Assembly (NCBI GenBank): GCA_035048485.1
Contig: CM068592.1
Coordinates: 31,618,001-31,682,000 of the forward strand
Source: Pteria penguin
Taxonomy: Eukaryota; Mollusca; Bivalvia; Pterioida; Pteriidae
Direction: 5' to 3'
Length of the DNA: 64,000 nucleotides
Shown in pieces: positions 50,101 to 58,604 of this stretch. The stretch's first letter is position 1; the number at the start of each line of letters is the position of its first letter. A model generated the notes under the pieces. That model did not search any database and was not told the origin of the DNA. It was given only the letters and a program-made list of their open reading frames with translations. The position numbers and the translations under genes were made by a program.

Positions 50101-51827
50101 GGCAAAGATTTTTTAACTTTGATCTGGTTCCGCCATTAGTATTTCCGTGTAAGTGCAGGCAAGCAACGGAGCCGACATATCAAGACAACTCGACACGCGA
50201 AAATTCTACAAATGTAGCTTCACATTATATATTCAATAATGAAAATAAGTGTGGATGCCTCATAAATGTATATGTAAATGAAAGTTACGTAGAGTCAAGT
50301 TAAATATTACCAGGGTTTAAATTTCTCCATTAGAAGACACTATCCTGCCGACATGTCATTTTGAGAAAGGGTCTATGACAGGAATGAATTTAATTTGAAT
50401 AAGCAAGATAAAAAGAACAAGACCTCCACCCGTATTGTGATGAACAGTTGAATTCATTTGCAAATTAATACAAACGGCATTTCATCGTTTTGATTTTAAT
50501 GGTTTACTACCCATATATCCTGATAATCACAGCTGTAAGAAAGAATTCGAAAGAAAGAATTTAAATTTAGAAAGAAAAAGAAAATGATGAGTGGGAAATA
50601 GGGGGAGAGATAAAATGAAGAAAGTAGAAAAAATAAATTATGCCCAGGATTTGAACCCACAGCTACACAGTCTAATGAACAGATTGGATAAAGACCTCAG
50701 ATACATAAATTCATGGTAGCTGTTAATAACCCATATACGAGATGGGGGTTAATTATTTATTCATTTCCCCTGTTATCGCTGTTATAAACCTGGGTTGAAA
50801 TGACCTTCGTAGTTGCTACTGCTCTTCACCTGGATTCAAATGACCCTCGCTGTTGTTTCAGTTCTAAATCTGTTTTCAAATAACCCTCGTTGTTTCGATT
50901 ATGTTGTTATGTGCCAGAGTGGTGGCGCCACCACCCTGAATGGGAAGTTATCTTAGTGCATGATTAACACTTTTTACAGCAGAGAATCATCGTCAGTAAA
51001 TGACATGGTGGACACCAAGTGGAAATTCTCCACTTCAGTGCATTTTGATAAAGTTCGTTGATTGATTGAAATCTATATTTGTTACTTCCGACAGCGTTAA
51101 TGAAGTACTCAATGTGAATAATTAACATACATAGAAGAAGACAGAAAAACACTTTTACACTACGTACAGAACTTAGAAATACATACAAAGTAAACCTACA
51201 CATTATAGCAAGCATATTTTTTTCACAATAACAGTTCTCGTATTTCGTTTTCATTCCTAATTAAAATGATTGTGTCAGTGCAAACGCGACTCTCAAACTG
51301 TCACATATCATCATTTAAAAGAATATTCATAAATAATAATTACTTTTATTATTGATGAATAAAAATGTGAAGTTGCTTAGTATGTTGACCCAGTTCCTTT
51401 TTTGATAGATCGGCCTTCCCTAGTGCGAAAGGTTATGGGTTCGACTCATAGTCTGACTTGCTTTTTTTTCTTGCCTTGGCATTTGGCGCTTGACCAAAGA
51501 ATTCAAGTTGGTTGTTGGTATGTAAGTGTGAGATTACCTTGATGTCGGAGGGGCAGGCTTGGTGTAGTGGTTAAGTGCTTGGCTTGCGGCGCCGACGATC
51601 CGGGTTCGATTCCCGGGTTGCGCCACTATGTTTAAGAGGTTGGTAACCTCCTGCTTCCATGTCGCGATATAACTGAAATATTGTTGAAAGCGACGTAAAA
51701 CACAAATCAACCAACCAACCAACCTTGAGGTCGGGGAAAAACATCAATCAAACATACAAACAAATCAAAATAATGATGATGATGATGATGATGATGATAA
51801 TGATGATGATGATGATGATAATGATGT

Positions 51828-51858
<31 letters not shown>

Positions 51859-54800
51859 AAATAGATAAATGAATAAATACATAAAGAAAACAAAGAATAT
51901 AGATGAGTTTGTCGGTTCAGTTCGTACAGCGTCCGTCCTGAAAGTAGAATTTTGTGTGTTCGAATAAATTTGTCGTTGAAGCAGTTGGTTTATCTATGCT
52001 ATCAAAGCCGGCGTGGCATAGTGGTATCGCTCTCAATGAAACCTAAAAGGAATGAAACACTGTCAACAAATATGGCCACCATAAATTTTGAAATGCACAT
52101 AATTTAATTTAAACATTGCCTTTCATATGTGTTCAAATGAGAGATGAGGTGAATTCAATTAAGACCCCTTTGGCCACTCATTTTAACGTTACCATATCGG
52201 TCTGCCTTACATATAAATGAGGAGCGGACACCACGAGGGGAAGTCGGGAAAAGGGATTGAGAATTTGCGACAAGGGGACGCAAATGACACTATTCCGAAG
52301 AAGAACCTGAAAAGAAAATCTCTCAGAAAGCTGATGGTAGAGCCCTTGTCCTCTGTCTGTCCTTCAAAATGAACATGGAAATATATTTTTAAAAGCAACA
52401 ATTCTATTAAGTATTGTCGAACATATGGAATGGCATGAATTGCCCATTGATATCTTTAAATTCCGCTGAAATGCGAGTTATACAGTTAAACTACTATACA
52501 TTATAATATAAGCAACATGCTGGCGAGCGAAGCGAGCCGGAAAAAAATCAACGTGTTTTCTATAGAACATTCAGCTTTATATTTGCATGATCATGCTTGC
52601 AGCCAAGACATAATTTTCATTTCAGTCAAAGCCAGAGTTTTATATTTCCAGCATTTTCAGGGTCAAAATATTTATTTCCAAAAAGCATTAGCACCCCATG
52701 AAGTATAACGCTCAACTTTTGAGTACACTTCATATTGGAAGAAGAAGAAGACCCCTCCCTCCCCTCAGAATCAAATGGTCGTCCCCTTACATGTTAGTGG
52801 CGTTCTTTCCAAAATATACCACGACCTACGTGTCACCAAGTATGAACACATGCGTCAGTCTTCACTGTATACAACGTCATATAAACGTGATTAATGACTA
52901 ATATCATTTAACATAGTGTTGTAGCCATATTAAGTCTCTATTTAATACCACGTTCTCAAATCAATGTGAAATCTATCACCTACCAACTCGATTTAACTCA
53001 TTCAAAATGACCACTGGTCAATAGGCAACGGTAAAAATAGATTCTCTCCGAGGAGTCTTATCCTTTCCTTTTTCAACACTGTTTCAATTTTCTGTTTTAT
53101 CGGCCGTAAATATGTAATAAATGTTCCTATAATTATCCAGTCAGTGTGTTAAACAGGTCAAATAGGAAAAGGGTGTATCTAAATGGCCCAATGTGTCAAC
53201 AACTGAGATAGTAAATGTTGTAATAAGATATAAACCGACAAATAAACTGATTAATTATTCTGTGAATGACTATTATATAAGCTCAGAAGGCGTTACTTCT
53301 TTTCAGTGTCTCCTCTATAAGGTCGGCAGTTTCTCTTTTCTTTAGTTTTTATATTTCACTGTCTCCGTACAAAGTCTCTACCTCTTTTTCAAAGATTTTA
53401 ATATGCATCACCTTTGTGTCTCAACATTTCTCTGTTCATGTCCCATTCTCTACTTTATTTCTTTTTTTATTCTTTTTTTTTTCTTTCTTTATTTCATTTT
53501 TTAAATGCCGAATATTTCTCATCCCCCCCTCTCTCTCCCTCTCTATCTCTCTCTCTCTTCCAAAATAGTCCCACCAATGAAAGGATATCAACCATCCCTG
53601 TCAATTAAATCACACTCACAAAGCATTCCGTGAGAAACAGAATGAATTATTGGTTCCTATTTCATTGAGATGTCGTTAGTATGTACAAACTCCTAGATTT
53701 ACGGACCAATTAAATGGTCAACTTACCTCCCTAGGCAAAATTATGACACGAACCCCCATCAGAATCACTCCATCTGATATATAATGTGTTTTATGCCAGA
53801 CATTTCATACAATGTTTGTCTTACGTAGAATTAAAGGCATCTTCTCTAGTACTTTTGAACTTGTGAGATCGGCAGATATAAATTACAGGTCCATTTGAGT
53901 ACTTCACTAGAAATCTGTCATTTAGAAGTGCTCGTGTTTACTTCCCCTGTTTGTTGTATGGGGGCGCTTTGATCGCAAAGCTTTCATGTTCTCAGTCCAA
54001 TAAAGCGAGGTTAGCAATTACAGCATTTCCTACCCAAAATGTTCACCTGGATGATTGAAGAAAGTTTAAGGGCAAAGACGAGTATCGCGATAGAGATGAA
54101 AGTAAACACAAAATGGATAAAGTAATGCTATGAAGGGTTAGGTGTTTGCTAAAAATCCTTGCTTTTCTTTGTGAAATATTTTTGATCTTTCATTATTTGC
54201 TGTAAGAATACAGCGCAATGCGTGTACAGTTTATTTTGATTTTTATGAGGAGGAAAGACGGGGTGGGGTTGGAGGTTTAGCCTTCTCCCCTTTCCACCTC
54301 CTTCATCCCCTCCATCCTTAGTACTTCTCCTTTCAACATCCCTCCCTTCCCCTCTTCCCTCCCCGCCTTTACCCTTCATTTTTTCACTCTCACCTTGTCC
54401 TTTCCCTCTTCTATATTTCCTAATTAACACACGATTCGTTTTTATTTATATTTTATATCAAGAAGGTGTAACTCTGTCAAGAACGTGAAAATTAGAGTCT
54501 AACTGACGGGAGAGGTTCACACGATGTGCTGTATGTTTCTTTGGGTATGCTTCACTTTAAAAGCGTTCGGTAGATTCCGCCAATGCATATTCGTTACTGT
54601 CCGGCAATGTTAATTCATATTTGTTCGGGAGTGGCCGCCAATGATCATAAGAGAAGTACGACCAAACCACATTACGGAGTGCGTCGTCCATGTATTTCAT
54701 CACGATTCTAGACGGTGATAAATCACTGCATGAGGATCATTCACATGCCCGTAAATAGTACCACACGGGACACAGCTTTACGGTCTCATCATCAGAAAGC

Positions 54801-55405
54801 CAGACACCGACAGGCTGTCGGTTGGATTTCAACTCGGGACCTCTCGTCCACGAGTCAGACAGTCCATCCACCGTGCTATGACGACTGTGTCCCAATCATT
54901 ACTGAGCTGTAGAGGATGCTCATTTGGCCCAGGGTGTTGTCTCATGGTTTCCTCTGTGCTTGATTATATGAGTGACTTATGCTGAACTGTGTAATGTCAA
55001 TATTGGGTCAAGACCGCAAGTCCGATGAAGGGTTATACTCGTAATCGCTTCTCACAGTTTGTGACATAATAGTATTTTTGGAGTGAGGGGCTTTAGGATT
55101 ACTCTTAATTCTTTATCTCTATACCATAATACTGTACCTTATCGACGACTTAACTATATGATATTGAACACTCATTCAGTAATCTACACTAACGTCTTAC
55201 CCAGATAATTCCTGCTACGTCCCATTTCCGTGATGTTGATTTCACAGGCACCTGCTGGTATTCGAGTCACCAGATTATATCCATAGGGCAGGTGGGTTCT
55301 GGTGAAAATCCCGGAAATCTGTTGGCATCTGGATCCATCGCCTCGGCATACACCACATTTGTCCTTCACAGCTCCGGATCCTATAATACCGTCACAGCCC
55401 ACTTT
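31962..55405 (-). CDS. ADAMTS-like matrix glycoprotein, ten 3' exons (gene level)
   Basis: Ten minus-strand exons (55201-55405, 48168-48340, 45720-46320, 43276-43405, 41815-42019, 40059-40229, 36998-37168, 36030-36215, 34019-34172, 31962-32122) sum to 2157 bases, giving 718 residues plus stop, with every GT/AG border and phase agreeing. Order: end of the cysteine-rich region and spacer, Ser/Arg/Asn-rich linker (about 120 residues), six thrombospondin type-1 repeats, PLAC. There is no Ig, Kunitz or metalloprotease domain in this part. Six TSRs after the spacer plus a terminal PLAC match the ADAMTSL4/THSD4 (ADAMTSL6) and ADAMTSL2 group, which act in fibrillin microfibrils and the extracellular matrix; phrases such as RDIVCIKKLG and IKCLSTNMT in the last TSRs fit the ADAMTSL4-like branch. 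The N-terminal exons are not seen; the first visible exon starts in phase 0 at a good acceptor, so the gene continues to the right. An ADAMTS protease with similar ancillary domains is the alternative. Confidence 0.88.
32335..32412 (+). repeat. repeat R1 fragment
   Basis: 'gatcaggtgcccgggtagag', 'taagcgtttcctgcttgc' and 'tagcaacacccgtcat' match R1. It lies just upstream (in gene orientation) of the PLAC exon, in the last intron. Confidence 0.65.
34019..34172 (-). CDS. ADAMTSL exon: sixth TSR
   Basis: Acceptor tgttttacag|TGT (phase 0), donor GAAG|gtgcgt (phase 1). Encodes CSASCDSGTKTRYIKCLSTN through LCNKRSCEQPQLDE. Its tryptophan lies at the end of the preceding exon (EWSE), so each TSR is split right before the first CxxxC cysteine, the same position as in the neighbouring TSR exons. 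Confidence 0.92.
34317..34550 (-). repeat. SINE-A, intronic
   Basis: Begins with tail 'ttgattgattac' and 'gttatacgtcactcaata', then reversed body blocks 'cttttacgtgccacgcc', 'cgtgacacaggatctcga', 'ctatccaaaagaccagacac', and a tRNA-like head region with a B-box-like 'gtcgaactggggacc'. It lies in the intron between TSR5 and TSR6 exons. Confidence 0.65.
36030..36215 (-). CDS. ADAMTSL exon: fifth TSR
   Basis: Acceptor tttttttcag|TGT, donor TCGGAG|gtgaag, phase 0/0, 62 codons. Encodes CNATCGDGVQTRDIVCIKKL through SRSCGKLPPCP and ends in EWYMTEWSE, the start of the next TSR. Confidence 0.93.
36414..36870. repeat. 32-bp minisatellite, intronic
   Basis: About 14 diverged copies of a 32-bp unit like 'gagaactaatcagcaatg' + 'ccgccgcccaatgt'. 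It lies between the TSR4 and TSR5 exons. Confidence 0.9.
36998..37168 (-). CDS. ADAMTSL exon: fourth TSR
   Basis: Acceptor cattgtag|TGT (AG at 37170-37169), donor ACT|gtaagt, phase 0/0, 57 codons. Encodes CNTDCGRGEYTRHVYCSAKD through KPCRNKIPCGGYWFEGQWST. The acceptor and the first dozen coding bases (TGTAACACTGAT) closely match the unit of the minisatellite that begins at the very next base. Confidence 0.92.
37169..39105. repeat. 30-bp minisatellite built on the TSR4 splice acceptor
   Basis: About 57 tandem units of 30 bp, plus strand 'attggtgttacactacaatg' + 'agaagtacag'. On the transcribed (minus) strand each unit reads 'ctgtacttctcattgtag' + 'TGTAACACCAAT', almost the same as the authentic acceptor and exon start at 37168. 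Units vary at a few positions (agattgg/aggagt/aatcagt, gagaag/gaaat). The array contains a perfect 420-bp duplication (37520-37940 and 37940-38367) and is interrupted once by repeat R1 (37274-37490). Because the unit is a multiple of three and mostly stop-free, long artificial ORFs occur on both strands. Confidence 0.93.
37274..37490 (-). repeat. repeat R1 inserted in the minisatellite
   Basis: Shares 'gtttgttcacattcat', 'tatatacagtg', 'gggcattcacggcg', 'ggagacgctcac', 'cccgggcacctg', 'tttcaggggtccgtgaatg' and 'gtggtacattgttgttag' with 9230-9425. It separates the first three repeat units next to the exon from the rest of the array. Confidence 0.8.
39372..39519. mobile_element. MITE M1 (CAGTGGTGGATC ends)
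   Basis: Starts CAGTGGTGGATCCAG, has internal G and C homopolymers, and shares 'cattttggtgcaaaacctgg' and 'taaatatgtgg' with the copy at 56719. The right end 'ccgaaactg' is diverged. It is flanked on both sides by CATGT (39367-39371 and 39520-39524), a probable 5-bp target-site duplication. Confidence 0.65.
39592..39616 (-). ncRNA. hammerhead-like hairpin, copy 3 (solitary)
   Basis: The minus-strand core CTTGATAAAGGTC, GTGA, GGCCGAA is identical to copy 2. No Penelope-like coding follows on its 3' side; the MITE at 39372-39519 lies there instead. It stands with its palindrome as a solo unit in an ADAMTSL intron. Confidence 0.45.
39617..39775. repeat. long palindrome beside hairpin copy 3
   Basis: The left arm includes 'aagagatgacaaatacaaag', 'ctatgtaaaatctatg' and 'tacataaagcttc'; the right arm mirrors them ('gaagcttatgta', 'gtggattttacatag', 'ctttgtatttgtcatctctt'). 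Arms of about 65-70 bp around a 16-base spacer. Confidence 0.85.
40059..40229 (-). CDS. ADAMTSL exon: third TSR
   Basis: Acceptor gattcgatag|TGT, donor ACT|gtaagt, phase 0/0, 57 codons. Encodes CSTICGRGTKSRDVSCKSIE through EEMCDMGTCAEGWFFSRWSAT. Same length and phase as the TSR4 exon, as expected from exon duplication. Confidence 0.93.
41815..42019 (-). CDS. ADAMTSL exon: second TSR
   Basis: Acceptor ctactttcag|C (phase 2, completing AGC = Ser), donor CGTAAG|gtacat (phase 0). Encodes WSSTTWSECSVTCGQGMQTR through ACTGKPCASWSIGEWRK. The W-x5-W spacing is unusual but W-S-x-C-S-x-T-C-G is canonical for C-mannosylated TSRs. Confidence 0.93.
43276..43405 (-). CDS. ADAMTSL exon: first TSR, second half
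   Basis: Acceptor accttctag|GT (phase 1, completing GGT), donor CCAAG|gtatgt (phase 2), 130 bases. Encodes IQQARAVCMSRGANLIVTDD, then CVPKDKPKLQVVRCNTRICP. A plus-strand frame overlapping it at 43145-43333 is a shadow. Confidence 0.9.
44030..45094. mobile_element. candidate inverted-repeat element (GTGCGGATCCAG)
   Basis: The 12-bp GTGCGGATCCAG at 44030-44041 is repeated inverted at 45083-45094, with a third 'gcggatccag' at about 44613. Between them are G-rich and C-rich tracts (44890-44904, 44701-44722) like those in MITE M1. Could be one ~1.07-kb element or several M1-like pieces. No transposase frame. Confidence 0.35.
45565..45715 (-). repeat. SINE-A next to a 5' splice site
   Basis: Reversed body blocks 'cgggacctcgatttttactg', 'ccaaaagacaagacc' and 'gatcccacccgaaatag', plus a B-box-like 'gcaggactcgattc'. 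The head comes within about 15-20 bases of the donor site at 45719, so transcription of the gene runs from exon directly into the SINE. Confidence 0.6.
45720..46320 (-). CDS. ADAMTSL exon: spacer end, linker, start of first TSR
   Basis: Acceptor tatttcag|TTA (phase 0), donor GGAGGAG|gtaaat (phase 1), 601 bases. It opens with LLYYRRNPGITYQFFLPEHM, the end of the ADAMTS spacer fold, then a low-complexity linker rich in Ser, Arg and Asn (NTSSRNQESLSRNASSRTRS), a Tyr/Asp-rich patch (YDPYRDYYQTNYW), and finishes with NFIWKISGFTECSKTCGGG, the first half of TSR1. The linker carries several N-x-S/T sites. An ATG inside the exon (46263) is not a start. Confidence 0.9.
46321..48167. other. intron, nothing further seen
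   Basis: Intron between the last two spacer exons. At 47290-47330 'aagttccaggtgcgaatccc' has a B-box-like core but no convincing tRNA fold. Otherwise AT-rich. Confidence 0.4.
48168..48340 (-). CDS. ADAMTSL exon: spacer, middle
   Basis: Acceptor atttatag|CT (phase 1, giving GCT = Ala with the upstream G), donor GTACAG|gtattt (phase 0), 173 bases. Encodes ALRKSDGSYIFNGNFRLSSH, then GTTFTYKRNHGQGCPGECIH and GPVNETIDVQ. 'NYLALRxxDGxYxxNG' across the junction is the classic ADAMTS spacer_1 motif. Confidence 0.93.
48341..49928. other. intron, nothing further seen
   Basis: Part of the roughly 6.9-kb intron between the first two visible exons. No repeat or coding match noticed here. Confidence 0.4.
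49929..50011. repeat. inverted repeat, 23-bp arms
   Basis: Left arm 'atcttcataagtcaagtg', right arm 'cacttgacttgtaaagat', with a second nested inverted pair 'ccactacc'/'tagtgg' in the loop. Confidence 0.7.
50015..50139. mobile_element. MITE M1, diverged copy
   Basis: Starts CAGTGGTGGAAC and ends 'ggttccgccattag', about 125 bp. Same end motif as 39372 and 56719 but no clear target-site duplication. Confidence 0.45.
51549..51723 (+). repeat. SINE-B, full copy with AACC tail
   Basis: Head 'ggggcaggcttggtgtagtg' and B box 'ggttcgattcccggg', then 'aacctcctgcttccatgtcg', 'gcgacgtaaaacac' and tail 'aaccaaccaaccaacc'. Near-identical to 27548-27747 in reverse. Confidence 0.9.
51771..51857. repeat. 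(GAT)n microsatellite
   Basis: About 29 GAT/GATAAT triplets, close after the SINE-B tail. Confidence 0.9.
52005..52036 (+). repeat. SINE-A head stub
   Basis: 'aaagccggcgtggcatag' + 'tggtatcgctct' matches the first 30 bases of the SINE-A head at 1204 and then stops. Confidence 0.5.
52040..54735. other. intron; low complexity only
   Basis: Contains 'ctggcgagcgaagcgagcc' at 52519, T/C-rich runs at 53455-53565, and C/T-rich sequence at 54245-54420. The 93-codon minus-strand frame at 54149-54430 is an artefact of the last. Confidence 0.4.
54740..54900 (-). repeat. SINE-A, intronic
   Basis: Reversed: a head with A-box-like 'catagcacggtggatgg' and B-box-like 'ggtcccgagttgaaatcc', then 'ctttctgatgatgagacc' and 'gtcccgtgtgg' of the body. 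Diverged. Confidence 0.6.
55201..55405 (-). CDS. ADAMTSL first visible exon: cysteine-rich end and spacer start
   Basis: Acceptor tgaatttcag|AAA (phase 0), donor CTGG|gtaaga (phase 1), 205 bases. Encodes KVGCDGIIGSGAVKDKCGVC, then RGDGSRCQQISGIF and IPAGACEINITEMGRSRNYL. 'GCD...DxCGVCxGDGSxC' is the end of the ADAMTS cysteine-rich module; 'IPxGA..I.I.E...S.NYLA' starts the spacer. It begins in phase 0 without a Met, so more coding exons lie upstream. Confidence 0.93.
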
Positions 55406-55702
55406 CTGAAATTCAAAATGAACAATTATTTGCATGCTTATCTAAGTAATACACCATGGCTGGTGTGATCGGTCGGCAAGAGATGCTTACATCACGATGA
55501 CACCAGAAGCTATCACTCGTTATTAAAGGGGTTCATTTTAGTTCCCTATTTTGTACTGAGTTTTGTTACTTCTGTACCATCCAGGATTTGGTATATTAAC
55601 ATTGCATTGTATGGCACCATTATCCAGACCTTCTTTTCTATATTATGATGGCATTAAATGTTCTTGTATAAATCTATGAACCTTCTCCTGACCTGATAGC
55701 CA

Positions 55703-55961
55703 AGCCGGTGTGACCGAGTGGATAAGGTGCTCGGCTCGTGACCGAAAGGTCCCGGGTTCGATTCCCGCCGTGGACACACCGGTGTTCTGTCTTTCGGATG
55801 AGACAGTAAAGACCGAGGTCCCGTGTCACAGTAGATGTGCTTCGGGTGGGTCCGTTGCAAACGTATAAATTTGTATGCAATGCATCAGGCAAATTTCATC
55901 ACCTTATAGTGAAATGATCGAGCAGTGACGTAAAACAATAATCAATATTCAATCAATCAAT
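55703..55961 (+). repeat. SINE-A, best full copy
   Basis: A complete head (A box 'ggtgtgaccgagtgg', B box 'gggttcgattccc'), body ('tctttcggatgagacagt', 'aggtcccgtgtcacagtag', 'ttcgggtgggtccgttgc', 'atgcaatgcatcaggcaa', 'gtgacgtaaaacaataatc') and an (ATCA)n tail. The head resembles a long-variable-arm type or Arg tRNA, but no functional tRNA is claimed. Confidence 0.9.
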
Positions 55962-56094
55962 CTGGTGACAGTTTCAAGTCTGGGTTCGAGTCTCTGGGGG
56001 AAGAAATATCTAGCTTATCTACCAGATGTATGTGTTCAATTTTCCTTCACCACAGTAAACTTGCCACTCTATAACACATCATACGTAGGCAGGC

Positions 56095-56525
56095 ATGTCT
56101 TTGACACAACATCATAACTAGACAGGCTTGTCTTTGACACATCATAACTGGACAGACTTGTCTTTGACACAACATAATAACTGGACGGGCTTGTCTTTGA
56201 CACAACATTATAACTGGACGGACTTGTCTTTGACACAACATCATAACTGGAAAGACTTGTCTTTGACACATCTTCATAACTGGACAGACCTGTCTTTGAC
56301 ACACATAATAACTGGACAGATTTATCTTTGACATAATAAATGGACAGGTTTGTCTTTGACAGAACATAATAACTGGACGAGCTTGTCTTTGACATAACAT
56401 CATACTCGGACAGGCTTGTCTTTGACACCACATCATAACTGGACAGACATGTTTTTGACACAGCATCATAACTGGACAACTTGTCTTTGACACAATATAA
56501 CAATTGGACGGGCTTGCTTTTGACA
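56095..56525. repeat. 30-33-bp minisatellite
   Basis: About 14 units of 'ataactggacagacttg' + 'tctttgacacaacatc', lengths 27-33. Because most are multiples of three, overlapping long frames appear on both strands without being genes. Confidence 0.9.
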
Positions 56526-56718
56526 AAGTCCCATGTTAATAGTTACTTCACTATGATATATACTCAACATGGCAAAGAATTCAACAACCTAGGCGAGGAT
56601 CTACAATAGCTAACAAGACGTTGATTTCCCTCATTAATAACCCATTATGAGGTCACAAAATCAATTGTGAAATTTCAGTGAAGCCGAAATAACCACTATA
56701 GCAATCATCTATATTAAA

Positions 56719-56873
56719 CAGTGGCGGAGGATTTCTGAAAAAAAGGGGGGGGGGCACATATGTATTAGCCAAACTACTCAGTCATTTTGGTGTAAAATCT
56801 GGATTACTACTAGTAAATATGTGGCCAAAAGGGGGGGGGGGCCTCCGCCCCTCCCCCTTTCAATCCACCACTG
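56719..56873. mobile_element. MITE M1, clear copy
   Basis: Starts CAGTGGCGGAGG and ends CAATCCACCACTG, 155 bp, with G(10-12) and C/T-rich interior. It is flanked by TTAAA on both sides (56714-56718 and 56874-56878), a 5-bp target-site duplication. The interior matches 39372-39519. Confidence 0.75.
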
Positions 56874-56879
56874 TTAAAG

Positions 56880-58428
56880 CAAAAGTTACAGCATATATCA
56901 TTTTTAATGCCACATGCAAAAAGAAAGTCTATACGCAAAACATTAATTCTTTTAAAACTGATTGTTGAGAAGGTAGAAAACTTTCTAAGTCAGAATCATA
57001 TAAATATTTCTGTCACCATGGGAAGGTCTTGATGGATATGGAGTCAAACGGACGTTGAGACGATATAGAAACTATGTGAAATATCCCCCACGATTTTGCG
57101 AAAACGGAAATAATTGTAGCTATTTGTCAGTATCAGAGTTATCTTTTTTAACCAAAGAGATCACGATGTGTGTGGATTGTGAACAACGAAAAATGAATAC
57201 ACTGAACTCTCCATCTCTCTGATTCCACTCACTAATTACATCACGACAGAAGGTGCAGCAGAAAAATGTCATTTAATTTCATATTTCATTTAGCGTTCTC
57301 GAATACATGTACTTTGGTGTGGCAAACCTATTTCCTATACATGCACTCCTCCCACTATAAATTCTAATTACATTTCAAACTTTCCTTTATGACGAATATT
57401 TTTCAAATAACGAGAAAAAATAACGATAATTCTAAATCTTGGATGAAGACTACAAACACTTCTAGTGAGTTACATCTACTTCACTCACTATACGATAGCT
57501 GAACAAATAATCCATGAAAACTGAAGACTAACCGACGAATAAATTTAAATTTAAATTCGTTCAAGACACATTGAAGGGGAGCAATGATGCGGCAATGGTG
57601 GGTGATATTTAGAGCTATATTTTATTGCTAAATAATCACCGGAATCTGATGAATTCTAAAAGTCAGACGGTTACGTAACAGGGTGGAAAAGTGCCTCTTT
57701 ATATTCATATGAATATACATGAATGTGTAATCTATTTTGTTTCAAAAGGAAAATGAAAGATAAGACTGGAGATAAAAGTGTTCGAGTCCTCAGGGTTCGT
57801 CAACAGTTAAATACACGAGGTCCACACTGACTTTTGGCGCCATCTGAGATTAAAGATAAACCCGAAATTATGAAAAAAAGGATTATATACCGGACCCATT
57901 ACAATATGTCGACCAACAGTGATAAAAATCTGTTTAGCCAAAATAAGTAGAAATCGGAGATTATTATGGTCAGTTCGCTTTACTAAGCTCAAATACAACA
58001 CTTGTAGTCGTATTTGTTAATTATGTATATACCGCATGATCTGATCCAAGAGCCACGTTTGGCGCATAATATCATCCATGAATATTATAAAACAAATATT
58101 TTCAATGAGTTTGAAGTTAGATTCAAACTAGGTCATTTAGGGAGTTAAGTTTTGACAATAAAGAGAGAATCAAATGGAAATGCATTTATCTGTACCTGTA
58201 CAAAATGCATCACATCTTATGTACAGGATACATGAGTAAACACTGCTTTAGATTTACATTAGTAGTGGTGCAAACATCAATATGTAGATAAAAAGAAAAT
58301 GAAAATGGCTTATTAAATCACGACACAATATATAATGTACAAGTAATTACAGTTACTGATATGATCTTTTCTAGGGGATCGCTCCAAACATTGAACTAAA
58401 TGTCTGCAATTCGCTGATGGTAAATGAG

Positions 58429-58430
<2 letters not shown>
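56880..58430. other. no gene seen
   Basis: Upstream of the first visible ADAMTSL exon, presumably intronic. A 64-codon minus frame at 57807-58001 has no family features. Confidence 0.4.

Positions 58431-58465
<35 letters not shown>
58431..58465. repeat. (CT)n microsatellite
   Basis: About 17 uninterrupted CT dinucleotides. Confidence 0.9.
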
Positions 58466-58467
<2 letters not shown>

Positions 58468-58604
58468 AAGGATTTATCTACTGTTAACGTTTGCTAAAGT
58501 ATATCACAATTTGAAGGAATGCCCTTTGTCCTCGTGATACAACGGCATTATAATGCACAGCTGAGCAAAATCTTGTCTGCATGCAGCTGGGGAAATTTTA
58601 AAAG

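Noticed and set aside
54149..54430. 93-codon Gly/Glu/Lys/Arg-rich minus frame
   Set aside because: Artefact of a C/T-rich low-complexity run.
55703..55790. Possible tRNA gene
   Set aside because: Good A and B boxes, but it continues directly into the SINE body shared by many copies, so it is a SINE head.
56047..56526. 144-159-codon minus-strand frames with SKTSLSSYD-type repeats
   Set aside because: Same cause: the 30-33-bp minisatellite.
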